A stretch of DNA of 40,316 nucleotides from Candidatus Solibacter sp. (GTDB taxonomy: Bacteria > Acidobacteriota > Terriglobia > Bryobacterales > Bryobacteraceae). The translations under genes were made by a program, and so were the position numbers. Positions 22,451 to 30,775 of this stretch are shown one piece after another (within the stretch, counting starts at the first letter, position 1; each line of letters begins with the position of its first letter). The notes under the pieces are model-generated. The model worked only from the letters and a program-made list of their open reading frames with translations, searched no databases and was not told where the DNA came from. The stretch lies in NCBI GenBank assembly GCA_013822245.1, contig PNKE01000035.1, forward strand, positions 1 through 40,316. The letters run 5' to 3'.

Positions 22451-25400
22451 ATGCCGACCCTACGAGTTCTCTTGATGGTTTGCGCGACCGTAGTCCTCTT
22501 CACGTTCGCAGCATCGGCGGCGCCGATAAGTCCGCTTCCGTCTCCCCTTCCCTGGGAAGAGCACGGGATCTCCCCGCTTCCGTCTCCCCTCCCCTGGGAA
22601 GAGCACGGGATCTCCCCGCTTCCGTCTCCCCTCCCTTGGGAAGAGCACGGGATCTCCCCGCTTCCGTCTCCCCTTCCTTGGGAAGAGCACGGGATCTCCC
22701 CGCTTCCGTCTCCCCTTCCTTGGGAATGAGATCTAGCGAAACCTGGCAGTTCCGGCACGCTTGAGAAGCGCGTCGAAGATTGATGCCCCATCCAAGCCCA
22801 AGCGGCGAGGATGGGGTTTCTGTTTGCGGCCGGGGTGGTGTTTGACGGATCTCCCGCCAGTTCCGGCGGCGTCAGCCCGAACTGAGCGCTTCCTGGCGCT
22901 GCCAGCACTGCTTGAGCCGAGGTCACCGTATACGTGGAAGTCCAGATCATCGGCGGCGAAGATCGCCCTGATTGGTCAACCGCATGGCTCCAGACGGTCT
23001 TCGCGCCGAGAAATGTCGCCTTGAAGGCGACATCGAGTCTCACTCTCAATGTCACGCCCGAATAGGCGAATGTGCTCGATGCCACCCTCAGCGCACACTG
23101 GCTGTTCTGGAGGATCGTGGATGTTCCGGCTGCCGCCGAGCTCCATGTGACGCCCGAGTCCGACGCCAGATGGTAGTATCCGTGGCGCCGGTCCGCCAGG
23201 ATGAGGCAGCCGCCGGCGGCCTGATGGGAGGAGTTGATCAGAACCGTCACCATCTCGATGTCGGTCGACCCGTCCGCATCCCAGAACGAAGCTTCAAACA
23301 GGGCGCCGCCACCGGAACCGTCCGCCGGCAGAAACTGCGAGAGCCCGGGCGGTGACCCGGCTTGGCTTCCAACCTTGAAGGCGCCGGCCGGTGACCACCC
23401 GATGACGTTGCCCGCCGAATCCGACGCGCGCAGGAAGAGGCCCTTCGTGCCCGTCCAGGGGGCGTTGAACTCGACGTCCGCGCGTACGGTCCAGACCGTG
23501 CCGCTGACCGAGAAGGTAGTCCCGGCGAGCCGGACCGTGCACTGGCTATTTTGAAGCACGGCCGAGGCTCCAGGCATGGCGGAGGACCACGAACTGCCGT
23601 CATTGCCCGCCAGCAGGACTCTGTTTGCCGCACGGTCGAAAGCCAACGTGCACCCTTCCGGAGCTGCCGGCGCGTGTCCGGCGCTGAATCCGCCTTCCTC
23701 GAAATCGCCGCCGCCGTCGGGATCGGTGAACTGAAGCGTGAACACCTGCCTCGTCCCGCCTCCGCCGGATGGACTGGCCGACATCGCCGAGGGCGTCCCG
23801 TTGGCCGCTCCGGTCACCGTCCATGCGCCAGGTTGCAGCCAGCCGGTCGAAAGGCCGCTGCCATTCACGGCTTTGGCGTAAATCAGCTTCGCCCCGCCGA
23901 AGCCGCTTCTGAACCCCAGATCGAGGTTGAGGTCGAGATTGGCTCCGCTGACGCTCACCGCGCTGCCCGCCAGCCGCAACTCGCACTGGCGGTTGGCGAG
24001 CGTCGCCGATTCGCCCGGCGCCCCGGCCGTCCAAGCGCCCCCGGGGTCCGGATTGAGCGCGATGCGGTTTGAACCGCGGTCGTAGCTGATCAGGCATGCC
24101 CGATGGCCCGACATGGCTGTGTTGACAAGCACTTGCACCGAGGCGATATAGCCCCCGCCGGCGCCGTCAGAGAGCCGGAGCGTGAACACCCGCGACTGGC
24201 CCGAACCCGAGGCAGGAGTGAGCGAGACCACCGCCGGCGCCGCGGCCGTGGTAAACGACACTCCGGCAAGGAAGGCATGAACGCCCGCTTCGGTCACCGC
24301 GGCCACCGGCGTCACCTGGGGGAAGTCCAGCGCGCCCGCCACGCCCGCCACCCAGGCCGTGAGCGCCGCCGAGACATGAACCGCCATCGCCCCATCGCCG
24401 CCGGTTCCACCCAGGAAAGTCGAGAAGTCGGGCGCGCCGCCAGCTGCGGGAAACCTCATCAGGAAGGCGTCCAGGTTCCCTCCCGAAGCCGCCTGAACCG
24501 GCGCCGTGACCGGGAAATTGGCCGACATGGTCTTGCCCGCGGCGTAGATTCGTCCCGATGAATCCAGCGCAAGACTGTCGAGGGTGTCGCGGTTCAGTCC
24601 GCCTATGAACGTGGACCAGGTGAGCGCGGTGAAATCCGGTGAAATCCGCGCCAGGAAGGCATCGGTGTCTCCGGCCTTTGCCGCCTGCCAGGCCGAGGCC
24701 ACAGGAAAGTCCGCGGACGGAGTATATCCGGCGATGACAGTCCCGCCCGTGGAATCCACGGCCAGCGCCGTCGCCGTTTCCGCTGTCGCCAGGGAACCGG
24801 CGGTCCCGCCGAGCAGAGTGCCGGAATCGAATGCGCTGGCCGTTGCGTTGAAACGAAGGACGAACGCATCGCGGCCCCCGGCGGGCGTACGCCTCAGGAC
24901 CCCGCCGGGCAAGCCCAGATCGGCCGATTCGCTGGACCCGGCAACCAGCGGCCGGCCCGATCCGTCAACCGCCAGCGCACGAACCATCTCTTCGCCCGAC
25001 CCGCCGAAGTAGGTGGAACCCAGCATCGCGCCGGTACTCTGAAACCGCGCCAGGAAGCCGTCCTGCACGCCCCGGAGTTGCGCCTGCGCGGCCCCGGACA
25101 GCGGCAGATCCGCCGACATCGTCTCGCCAGCCATCCATACGCCGCCGCTGTATGCCGCCAGTGCCACGCCCGACTCGACGCTGGCCCCGCCATAAAACGT
25201 TGAAAATACAATGCTGTCACCAGCCGTGGTCAGCTTGAGCAGAAACGCGTCCCGCCCGCCCGCCAGGTGCGCCTGTGCCGGCGAGGCCACGGGGAAGTCC
25301 GGCGAAGTAGTCTGGCCGGCCACATAAACGCCGCCCGCCGGGTCCAACGCCAGGGCCAGCGCCCGGTCGTCGCCCGATCCGCCAATGCAAGTCGCCCAGA

Positions 25401-26313
25401 GAATCCGGCCCTCCGACGGCCTGACCTTCACGACCCACGCCTCGACGCCCGCCGACCGGGACCGCACCGGCGACACATTCGGGAAATTCGCCGCGTCGGT
25501 GTAGCCGGCCACATAAACGTCGCCGATGCCATCCACTCTTACCGCCGTGGCCTGCGATGTCCCCATGCCGCCGAACAGCGTACTCATCGTCAGCGTTGGA
25601 TCGATAATCAACTCCCGCGACCGGTCGTATTGCCCAAGGGCGAAACCCACCGTGCCGTCCGCGCGGACCGCGAAATCCGCCTCCACGGCCTCGCCGCCGC
25701 CCTGCCACGCCACCGGACGGTCCTCCCGCCATTCACCGCCGGGCAGCATGGCGATCAAATCCCCGGCGGCGGTCAACTCAATCTTTCCGGCCCCCTGATA
25801 TCGAACGCGAATCACGGACGGGTCCGCGCCCGGCGCGACGGCGTAGTCTGTCTTCAACCGCCCGCCGCGCGCATGCACGATGAGGTCTACGCCTTCATAC
25901 AACCCCTCGATCCGGACCGACGGCCATCCGGCCGATGTGCCGCGATGCCCCGGCGAACCACCCGTAAAGCTATGAATCGGGACAGGTTGCCCGCCGCCAG
26001 GAACCGCCCTGGCATCGCCCCGGCTGCCCACATATTGAATCTCGAAATCCAGCGCCCCCTGCCGGACCCGGATGCTGCCGGGCACGATCTCCAGCCCGAA
26101 CGAACCTGCCGCCGACACCCATCCCCGGCCATCGCCGCTCTCGACGAATGCAATTGGGGCGTCCAGCACGCGCGGCAGGGCTTGCCCGCGCAGCGGCGCA
26201 TTGGTCAAGAGGATCGCGATGATGCTGGCGAACGCGGCGGCGGCGTTCGTCCACCTCCGTGACCGCAGACGGGTCACGGGGCCGGCCGGCTGGAGCCGGT
26301 GCGGCCTGATCAC
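22438..26313 (-). CDS. Secreted SBBP beta-propeller protein with Ig-like domains
   Basis: A 1291-codon ORF. The N-terminus (GTG start, AAAGG upstream) carries a signal peptide ending near residue 44. A domain of about 200 residues (VDLIVHARGGRLKTDYAVAP, then GGEWREDRPVAWQ) precedes seven SBBP blades from about residue 240 to 680, each with a GGSG-type turn, D..G..YVAG.T and a DAFL.RF ending. Three Ig-like repeats follow (GSGQSRVFTLRLSDGAGGGY, then about 130 residues each), with paired Cys. The clear domains end near residue 1165 (TSTYTVTSA, about 22815). The last part is unlike the rest: it crosses a terminator, the 42-bp repeats (read as SQGRGDGSGEIPCS) and the small plus-strand ORF. The true stop may have been lost. 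The role is probably at the cell surface. Confidence 0.82.
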   Translation of the reverse strand: MIRPHRLQPAGPVTRLRSRRWTNAAAAFASIIAILLTNAPLRGQALPRVLDAPIAFVESGDGRGWVSAAGSFGLEIVPGSIRVRQGALDFEIQYVGSRGDARAVPGGGQPVPIHSFTGGSPGHRGTSAGWPSVRIEGLYEGVDLIVHARGGRLKTDYAVAPGADPSVIRVRYQGAGKIELTAAGDLIAMLPGGEWREDRPVAWQGGGEAVEADFAVRADGTVGFALGQYDRSRELIIDPTLTMSTLFGGMGTSQATAVRVDGIGDVYVAGYTDAANFPNVSPVRSRSAGVEAWVVKVRPSEGRILWATCIGGSGDDRALALALDPAGGVYVAGQTTSPDFPVASPAQAHLAGGRDAFLLKLTTAGDSIVFSTFYGGASVESGVALAAYSGGVWMAGETMSADLPLSGAAQAQLRGVQDGFLARFQSTGAMLGSTYFGGSGEEMVRALAVDGSGRPLVAGSSESADLGLPGGVLRRTPAGGRDAFVLRFNATASAFDSGTLLGGTAGSLATAETATALAVDSTGGTVIAGYTPSADFPVASAWQAAKAGDTDAFLARISPDFTALTWSTFIGGLNRDTLDSLALDSSGRIYAAGKTMSANFPVTAPVQAASGGNLDAFLMRFPAAGGAPDFSTFLGGTGGDGAMAVHVSAALTAWVAGVAGALDFPQVTPVAAVTEAGVHAFLAGVSFTTAAAPAVVSLTPASGSGQSRVFTLRLSDGAGGGYIASVQVLVNTAMSGHRACLISYDRGSNRIALNPDPGGAWTAGAPGESATLANRQCELRLAGSAVSVSGANLDLNLDLGFRSGFGGAKLIYAKAVNGSGLSTGWLQPGAWTVTGAANGTPSAMSASPSGGGGTRQVFTLQFTDPDGGGDFEEGGFSAGHAPAAPEGCTLAFDRAANRVLLAGNDGSSWSSAMPGASAVLQNSQCTVRLAGTTFSVSGTVWTVRADVEFNAPWTGTKGLFLRASDSAGNVIGWSPAGAFKVGSQAGSPPGLSQFLPADGSGGGALFEASFWDADGSTDIEMVTVLINSSHQAAGGCLILADRRHGYYHLASDSGVTWSSAAAGTSTILQNSQCALRVASSTFAYSGVTLRVRLDVAFKATFLGAKTVWSHAVDQSGRSSPPMIWTSTYTVTSAQAVLAAPGSAQFGLTPPELAGDPSNTTPAANRNPILAAWAWMGHQSSTRFSSVPELPGFARSHSQGRGDGSGEIPCSSQGRGDGSGEIPCSSQGRGDGSGEIPCSSQGRGDGSGEIPCSSQGRGDGSGLIGAADAANVKRTTVAQTIKRTRRVGIGQT
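22451..22729 (+). CDS. Small secreted tandem-repeat protein
   Basis: A 92-residue ORF. Residues 1-24 make a convincing signal peptide: a basic start (MPTLR), a hydrophobic core (VLLMVCATVVLFTFA) and an ASAA cleavage region. The mature part is almost only repeats of the 14-residue unit ISPLPSPLPWEEHG, in 4.6 copies, rich in Pro and with one Trp and a Glu pair per unit. A terminator-like hairpin follows at 22786-22825 on the same strand. The ribosome-binding site is weak. The ORF lies antisense to the 3' end of the long SBBP ORF, so both cannot be ordinary genes. I recognise no family; an intergenic repeat that happens to be open is the alternative. Confidence 0.45.
   Translation: MPTLRVLLMVCATVVLFTFAASAAPISPLPSPLPWEEHGISPLPSPLPWEEHGISPLPSPLPWEEHGISPLPSPLPWEEHGISPLPSPLPWE
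22532..22726. repeat. 42-bp direct tandem repeat, 4.6 copies
   Basis: Copies start at 22532, 22574, 22616, 22658 and 22700 (the last partial). Copies are nearly identical, differing only at C/T positions within the CTCCCCTTCCCTGGG segment. There are no spacers, so this is a minisatellite and not a CRISPR. As 42 is a multiple of three and no stop lies in the unit, both strands stay open through it. Confidence 0.95.
22786..22825 (+). terminator. Rho-independent-type terminator after the small secreted ORF
   Basis: An 8-bp perfect stem (CCCCATCC/GGATGGGG) with a 15-base loop is followed by TTTCTGTTT. It reads as a terminator on the plus strand, 57 bases after the stop of the repeat ORF. It lies inside the minus-strand SBBP ORF. 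Confidence 0.6.
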
Positions 26314-26358
26314 ACCCTTTCATCGGCTGCCGCCGCGTCCGCCTTTAGCCTGTTTCCG

Positions 26359-27495
26359 TTACTTCTTCACTCCGATGAAGATAAACGTCCCCGACTTGCC
26401 CGGCGCGACGAAATCCATCACGCCATCGCCGTTCAGGTCGGCGACCGGCATCTGCATACCCCCACCCGTGCGGGTGGAATAGTCCACCACGTGCCTCGAC
26501 CACTGCACCTGGCCCTTCTCGCCGACGATGCGCTTATAAATATAGACGCCCAGCGGTTCACGCTCGCCGGGGTCTTTGCCGTTGTGGGCCATGTAGCGTT
26601 TGCCGGTCAGGATTTCCGGGAAGCCGTCCTTGTCGAAATCGTGGAGCGTCACGGCGTGGGCCTGCGACCAGGAATCGTCGATCATGCGCTTCACCCATTT
26701 GCCCGAAGCGTCGCGCTCGAGCCAGAAGATGCCGTAGTCGTGGGCGTTGGTGGTCAAGATATCGGCCTTGCCGTCGCCGTTCACATCCAGGACGAACATG
26801 AAGCCGAGGTGCTCGGGGAAGTCCCAGTCGGGGTGGTAGGTCCAATTGGTTGAACGCGGATCGGCGGGCGCTTCCAGCCAGCCTTTCGCCGTGAGGATGT
26901 CGGTTCTGCCGTCGCCGTTCAGGTCGCCGGCGCCGATACCGTGGCCGAAACTCCTCGACTGCACCACGTTGCGCTGCCACTTGCCGCCGCGGTACTCATA
27001 CCAGGCCGCCGGCTGCTTGGCGTTGCCGAACTGCGGCAGCACCTCGCGCGCCTTGCCGTCGTTGTCCATGTCGACGAGGAAGCAGAACTCGCTGGGCGAT
27101 CCGGTCTCGAATGCCTCCTCAACCCAGGCGCCGCCGCGGCCTGGATTTTTCCACCACGCCAGGCGGCTGGAGAACCAACTGCAACTGACTACATCGGTCA
27201 GGCCGTCGCCATCCACATCCATCGTGAGGTCGCTGAAGTTGTCGACGTAGCTGTTCGCGTAGCCGAGTTTCCGGAACTTGTGCGGCGTCCAATTGGGGCC
27301 GGCGTACCAGTTCTCGCCGGCGACGATGTCCATTTTGCCGTCGCGGTTGAGGTCGGCGACGGCGGCGGTTTCGGCGGCGCCGAGGTCGAGGGTCACCTTC
27401 TGGAATGGGATATCCGCGGGCCGGCTGCCGGCCGAAATCCAGACGCACATGGCGAGTGCCGCGAGGCAGAGGGCGAGTTTCAAGGAGGGTCGCAT
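26359..27495 (-). CDS. Secreted FG-GAP/VCBS repeat protein
   Basis: A 378-residue protein with a signal peptide (residues 1-23, [23 protein letters not shown]). The rest is a seven-bladed propeller of FG-GAP/VCBS repeats. Each blade carries a calcium-binding-type loop of the form D.(N/D)xDGxx[73 protein letters not shown], and a variant [12 protein letters not shown]. The function of such exported propellers in these bacteria is unknown; ligand or sugar binding is a common guess. A TACAAT box lies only about 9 bases before the ATG. It is divergent from the helix-hairpin-helix gene. Confidence 0.85.
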   Translation of the reverse strand: MRPSLKLALCLAALAMCVWISAGSRPADIPFQKVTLDLGAAETAAVADLNRDGKMDIVAGENWYAGPNWTPHKFRKLGYANSYVDNFSDLTMDVDGDGLTDVVSCSWFSSRLAWWKNPGRGGAWVEEAFETGSPSEFCFLVDMDNDGKAREVLPQFGNAKQPAAWYEYRGGKWQRNVVQSRSFGHGIGAGDLNGDGRTDILTAKGWLEAPADPRSTNWTYHPDWDFPEHLGFMFVLDVNGDGKADILTTNAHDYGIFWLERDASGKWVKRMIDDSWSQAHAVTLHDFDKDGFPEILTGKRYMAHNGKDPGEREPLGVYIYKRIVGEKGQVQWSRHVVDYSTRTGGGMQMPVADLNGDGVMDFVAPGKSGTFIFIGVKK

Positions 27496-27503
27496 CGCCT
27501 GCG

Positions 27504-27541
27504 ATTGTATCTCTATTCCAGGCCGGACATCGTGCTACCAT
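27504..27541. promoter_or_regulatory. Divergent -10 elements, probably leaderless starts
   Basis: For the minus-strand FG-GAP gene TACAAT is at 27504-27509 and the ATG at 27495. For the plus-strand gene an extended -10 (TGC-TACCAT) is at 27533-27541 and the ATG at 27550. In both cases transcription would begin within about two bases of the start codon. Confidence 0.4.
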
Positions 27542-27549
27542 CCCATCTC

Positions 27550-27840
27550 ATGAGGACCCTCTTGCTCGTCTGCGCGTGTGCGCTCTGTCTCGCCGCCTTT
27601 GCGGCTCCGCCCCCGAAACAGACGCCGCCGCCCGCGGCCCGGAAATCGGTCCAGTTGATCGATCTGAACTCGGCCGCGGTGGACGTGTTGAAGACCCTGA
27701 CCGGCATCGGCGACGCCTATGCCGCCAGGATCGTCAAGGGCCGTCCCTACAAGGGCAAGCACGAGCTGCTGACCAAACAGATCGTGCCCCAGGCCACTTA
27801 CGTCAAAATCAAGGACCTGGTGATCGCGAAGCAGAAATAA
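27550..27840 (+). CDS. ComEA-like helix-hairpin-helix exported protein
   Basis: A 96-residue protein with a signal peptide ([20 protein letters not shown]), a Pro-rich linker ([13 protein letters not shown]) and a helix-hairpin-helix domain: [20 protein letters not shown] followed by [19 protein letters not shown]. The LNSAA...L..L.GIG..A..I...RPY pattern is that of ComEA, which binds incoming DNA in the periplasm during transformation. Here the pair of HhH motifs is short and the C-terminus ends with [12 protein letters not shown]. ComEC lies 5.4 kb downstream, which supports but does not prove a competence role. Many exported proteins of this size with one HhH exist without a competence role. 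Confidence 0.75.
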   Translation: MRTLLLVCACALCLAAFAAPPPKQTPPPAARKSVQLIDLNSAAVDVLKTLTGIGDAYAARIVKGRPYKGKHELLTKQIVPQATYVKIKDLVIAKQK

Positions 27841-27895
27841 TCGTCGCCGCCGGCTCGTCCCTGAGCGCCGCCGGGAGAAGACTATCCTGGTGGAG

Positions 27896-28864
27896 ATGAG
27901 TGAACTGACCATTGTCGTCATCGCCAATCCGGCTGACCGCAGCCTGGCGCAACTGGAACGGTTGCCAGATTCGTCGCGTATCACGGTCGGCCTCAGCGCC
28001 GAAGCGCACTTCGAGGCCGCTGCGAGCGCCGACATTGTGCTTTGCGGCGGCACGGCCCGGGCCACGTTGCGGGAGCTTTGGCCGCGCTTCGGGCGGCTGA
28101 AGTGGATCCATGCTTTGGCGGCCGGGTTGGACGGGCTGCTGTTTCCCGAACTGGTTGAATCTCAGATCCCGCTGACGTGTTCGCGCGGCGTCTTTGCGCG
28201 CTCGCTGGGCGAGTTTGCCGTGGCCGGGATGCTGTTCTTCGCCAAGGATCTCAGGCGGCTGGTCAGACAGCAGGGCGAAGGCCGGTGGGAGCAGTTTGAC
28301 GTGGAAGAGATGCACGGCCGGGTGCTCGGCATCGTGGGCTACGGCGAAATCGGCCGCGCGGCGGCGGTGCGGGCCAGGGCGTTCGGCATGAAGATCCACG
28401 CGCTGAGGCGCAATCCGGGCAAGTCAGCCGGGGATGAGGTTGTTGACAGGCAGTTCGCCCCGGCGGAGTTGGACGGGTTGATCGCAGGCGCGGACTACCT
28501 TCTGGCCGCCGCACCGCTTACGGCCGAAACGCGCGGCCTCATCGGCGGGCCCGAACTCGCGCTGATGAAATCCACTGCCGTGATCATCAATCTGGGCCGC
28601 GGCCCGGTGATCGACGAACCGGCGTTGATCGATGCGCTCCGTGTCAACCGCATCCGCGGCGCCGTGCTGGATGTCTTCGACCGGGAACCGTTACCGGAAG
28701 GGCATCCCTTCTACGCGCTCGAAAACGTCCTGCTGTCGCCGCATTCGGCCGACCATACGGCAACGTGGCTCGACGAGGCGATGTCGTTCTTCATCTCCAA
28801 CTTTGAACGCTGGGAGAAGGGCGAACCGCTGGCCGCTGTGGCCGACAAGAAAGCGGGGTACTAA
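27896..28864 (+). CDS. D-isomer-specific 2-hydroxyacid dehydrogenase
   Basis: A 322-residue NAD(P)-dependent dehydrogenase. The nucleotide-binding motif LGIVGYGEIGRAAAVRARAFG lies at about 142. The catalytic residues are visible: Arg in NLGRGPVIDEPAL (about 233), Glu in DVFDREPLPEGHP (about 262) and His in LLSPHSADHT (about 282). SerA-type regulatory domains are missing. The substrate cannot be told from sequence; glyoxylate/hydroxypyruvate reductase or a phosphonate-type enzyme are options. The start is either this ATG or a GTG two codons earlier. The threonine dehydratase gene follows 2 bases after its stop, so the two form an operon. Confidence 0.85.
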   Translation: MSELTIVVIANPADRSLAQLERLPDSSRITVGLSAEAHFEAAASADIVLCGGTARATLRELWPRFGRLKWIHALAAGLDGLLFPELVESQIPLTCSRGVFARSLGEFAVAGMLFFAKDLRRLVRQQGEGRWEQFDVEEMHGRVLGIVGYGEIGRAAAVRARAFGMKIHALRRNPGKSAGDEVVDRQFAPAELDGLIAGADYLLAAAPLTAETRGLIGGPELALMKSTAVIINLGRGPVIDEPALIDALRVNRIRGAVLDVFDREPLPEGHPFYALENVLLSPHSADHTATWLDEAMSFFISNFERWEKGEPLAAVADKKAGY

Positions 28865-28866
28865 GC

Positions 28867-29871
28867 ATGAGCGCGGTGACGATTGACGGCATCCGCGCGG
28901 CGGCCGAGCGGATCAAGGGCATCGCGAAGCGCACGCCGGTGCTTGAATCGGGCAGCGTCAACCGGCGCACGGGACGGCGGGTGTTCTTCAAGTGCGAGAA
29001 CCTCCAGCGCGGCGGCGCGTTCAAGATCCGCGGCGCATCGAACTTCATCTTCTCCATGACCGGCGAGGAAAAGGCGCGTGGGGTGGTCGCATTCTCTTCG
29101 GGCAACCACGCGCAGGCGGTGGCGATCGCGGCCCGTGCTGTCGGGGTCAAGGCGACGCTGGTGATGCCCGATGACGCGCCGAAGTCGAAGCTGGAGGCGA
29201 CGCGTTCGCATGGCGCCGAAATCGTGATTTACGACCGGCTGAAGCAAGACCGCGAGGCCATCGGGCGGCGGATTTCTGAAGAGACCGGGGCCGTGCTGGC
29301 GCCGCCGTTCGATCATCCGCGCATCATCGCGGGTCAGGGCACCGCGGCGCTGGAATTGATGGAAGAGGTCCCGGACCTCGATGCGCTGGTCGTCTGCCTC
29401 GGCGGCGGCGGACTGCTGGCCGGATGCGCCGTGGCGGCAAAGGCCCTCAATCCGGGCATTCGCGTCCTTGGAGTCGAGCCGGAACTGGCCAACGACTACT
29501 GGCTGTCGCTCAAGGCGGGCCAACGCATCGGCATCGATCCACCCGCGACCATCGCCGACGGGCTGCGCACAACCATGCCCGGCGTACATAACTTCCCCAT
29601 CATCCAAAGCCTGGTTGAAGAGGTTCTGCTGGTGAGCGAGGACGAGATCAAAGAAGCCGTCTGGTACCTGATGAGCCGGACCAAGATGGTGGTCGAGCCC
29701 AGCGGCGCGGTGGGCGCCGCGGCGGTGCTCAACGGCAAGCTGACAGGCCCCGCGGAGCGCTTGGGCGTGGTGATTTCGGGGGGCAACGTTGACCGCGAAC
29801 TACTCGCTTCCCTATGGAGTCGACCTTCCAAACGCCGTTCTACGCCGCCTCGATCGGGATGGAAAGCCTGA
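28867..29871 (+). CDS. Threonine/serine dehydratase-like PLP enzyme (fold type II)
   Basis: A 334-residue protein. The PLP Lys is Lys53 in GGAFKIRGASNF. SSGNHAQAVAIAA is the substrate loop, and CLGGGGLLAG at about 178-187 holds the cofactor phosphate. There is no C-terminal ACT or regulatory domain, so it is of the catabolic (TdcB) or serine/threonine dehydratase/racemase type. It would release ammonia from L-threonine or L-serine. It is 2 bases after the hydroxyacid dehydrogenase gene. The last ~20 codons (SKRRSTPPRSGWKA) are basic and lie beyond the usual end; they overlap the convergent tadE gene by 32 bases, suggesting the original stop was lost. Confidence 0.88.
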   Translation: MSAVTIDGIRAAAERIKGIAKRTPVLESGSVNRRTGRRVFFKCENLQRGGAFKIRGASNFIFSMTGEEKARGVVAFSSGNHAQAVAIAARAVGVKATLVMPDDAPKSKLEATRSHGAEIVIYDRLKQDREAIGRRISEETGAVLAPPFDHPRIIAGQGTAALELMEEVPDLDALVVCLGGGGLLAGCAVAAKALNPGIRVLGVEPELANDYWLSLKAGQRIGIDPPATIADGLRTTMPGVHNFPIIQSLVEEVLLVSEDEIKEAVWYLMSRTKMVVEPSGAVGAAAVLNGKLTGPAERLGVVISGGNVDRELLASLWSRPSKRRSTPPRSGWKA

Positions 29872-30277
29872 TCGGCAGGTTGCGCCCTCTGCCCGACAGC
29901 AGCGGTGAGATCAGCGGATACGTCAGCCCGGTAATGGTCACGACCAGGCGCTGCGAACTCTTTCCTTGGTCCAGGATCTGCACTCCCACGTGCGCCTCGC
30001 TCAGCCCGAAGTAGCCTTTCAGAACGTCGTCTGTCGAGCGGTTCTTCACTCCGTAGGAGACCAGGGTCTGAACCTCCTGCGTGGTGAGGCCCTCAATGGC
30101 CGCCATCCTCGCCACTCCTCTCACACGCTCGGTCACCGCCTGGTGCAGATGGAGGAACGTCGCGAAATCAGCGATGCCCACCATCGTGATGATGAAGACA
30201 AGCAGCACCAGCGTAGTCTCAATCATCGTCGAACCCTTCTGTCCGCCCGAGCCTTTACTTCTTCTTCGATTTTCCAT
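29840..30277 (-). CDS. TadE-like pseudopilin (first copy)
   Basis: A 145-residue protein. A basic N-terminus (MENRRRSKGSGGQKGS) is followed by TMIETTLVLLVFIITMVGIADFATFLH, the TadE membrane helix, in which the Glu after the small residue is the pseudopilin processing position. The rest is a small periplasmic domain. AAGGAG lies upstream of the ATG. It is third in a minus-strand operon after the 30754 gene (gap 18 bases), and overlaps the convergent dehydratase at its 3' end. Confidence 0.82.
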   Translation of the reverse strand: MENRRRSKGSGGQKGSTMIETTLVLLVFIITMVGIADFATFLHLHQAVTERVRGVARMAAIEGLTTQEVQTLVSYGVKNRSTDDVLKGYFGLSEAHVGVQILDQGKSSQRLVVTITGLTYPLISPLLSGRGRNLPIRLSIPIEAA

Positions 30278-30295
30278 TCTCTCTCCTTTTCGCCC

Positions 30296-30754
30296 CTACT
30301 GGGCGGGCATGAACACTCCCAGGTACGGGAATGTCGCCAACGGCTTGGAGATCGTCATCCTTTTCAGAATGGCGTTCATCAGGAAGTTGTTCAGCGACAC
30401 GGTCACCTTCGAGGGCACGGAGTTCTCGAAGGCGACCGTTACGCGGATGTGCTCCGGTTTCAGTTCTGGAACCACCGGCGTCGTGCCCCCATCCGGGTGT
30501 CCATACACGGCGACGTTCTTCACTGAGGCTATGTACGCCGCGCTTGGCGTCGATGTGGGCGAGTCGTAGTTCCTCATCCCCGCGTAGCGCGCCGCGGCTC
30601 GCACGGCATTGACAAGCTCGTTGTAATAGAACATCGTCAATCCCAGTTGGAACGTGCCCAGGAATGCCGGCAGCAGGAACGTGAATGCCAGCGCGAACTC
30701 GATGATCGCATTGCCGCGCTGCTTTCGCCAAGGGATTCGGTTCGGTCTCATCAT
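30296..30754 (-). CDS. TadE-like pseudopilin (second copy)
   Basis: A 152-residue protein with N-terminal RKQRGNAIIEFALAFTFLLP followed by AFLGTFQLGLTMFYYNELVNAVRAAARYA, the typical TadE helix (GxAxxEFAL). GAGGAGGAGAG precedes the ATG pair at 30754. It lies between the tadG-like gene (gap 21 bases) and the other tadE-like gene. Minor pilins of this type belong to tight-adherence pili; the tad ATPase and secretin genes are not in this window. Confidence 0.85.
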   Translation of the reverse strand: MMRPNRIPWRKQRGNAIIEFALAFTFLLPAFLGTFQLGLTMFYYNELVNAVRAAARYAGMRNYDSPTSTPSAAYIASVKNVAVYGHPDGGTTPVVPELKPEHIRVTVAFENSVPSKVTVSLNNFLMNAILKRMTISKPLATFPYLGVFMPAQ

Positions 30755-30775
30755 CGTCTCTCCTCCTCTTCCCGC

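Noticed and set aside
22532-22726. 42-bp repeats as a CRISPR array for the csm operon
   Set aside because: The copies directly follow one another with no unique spacers.
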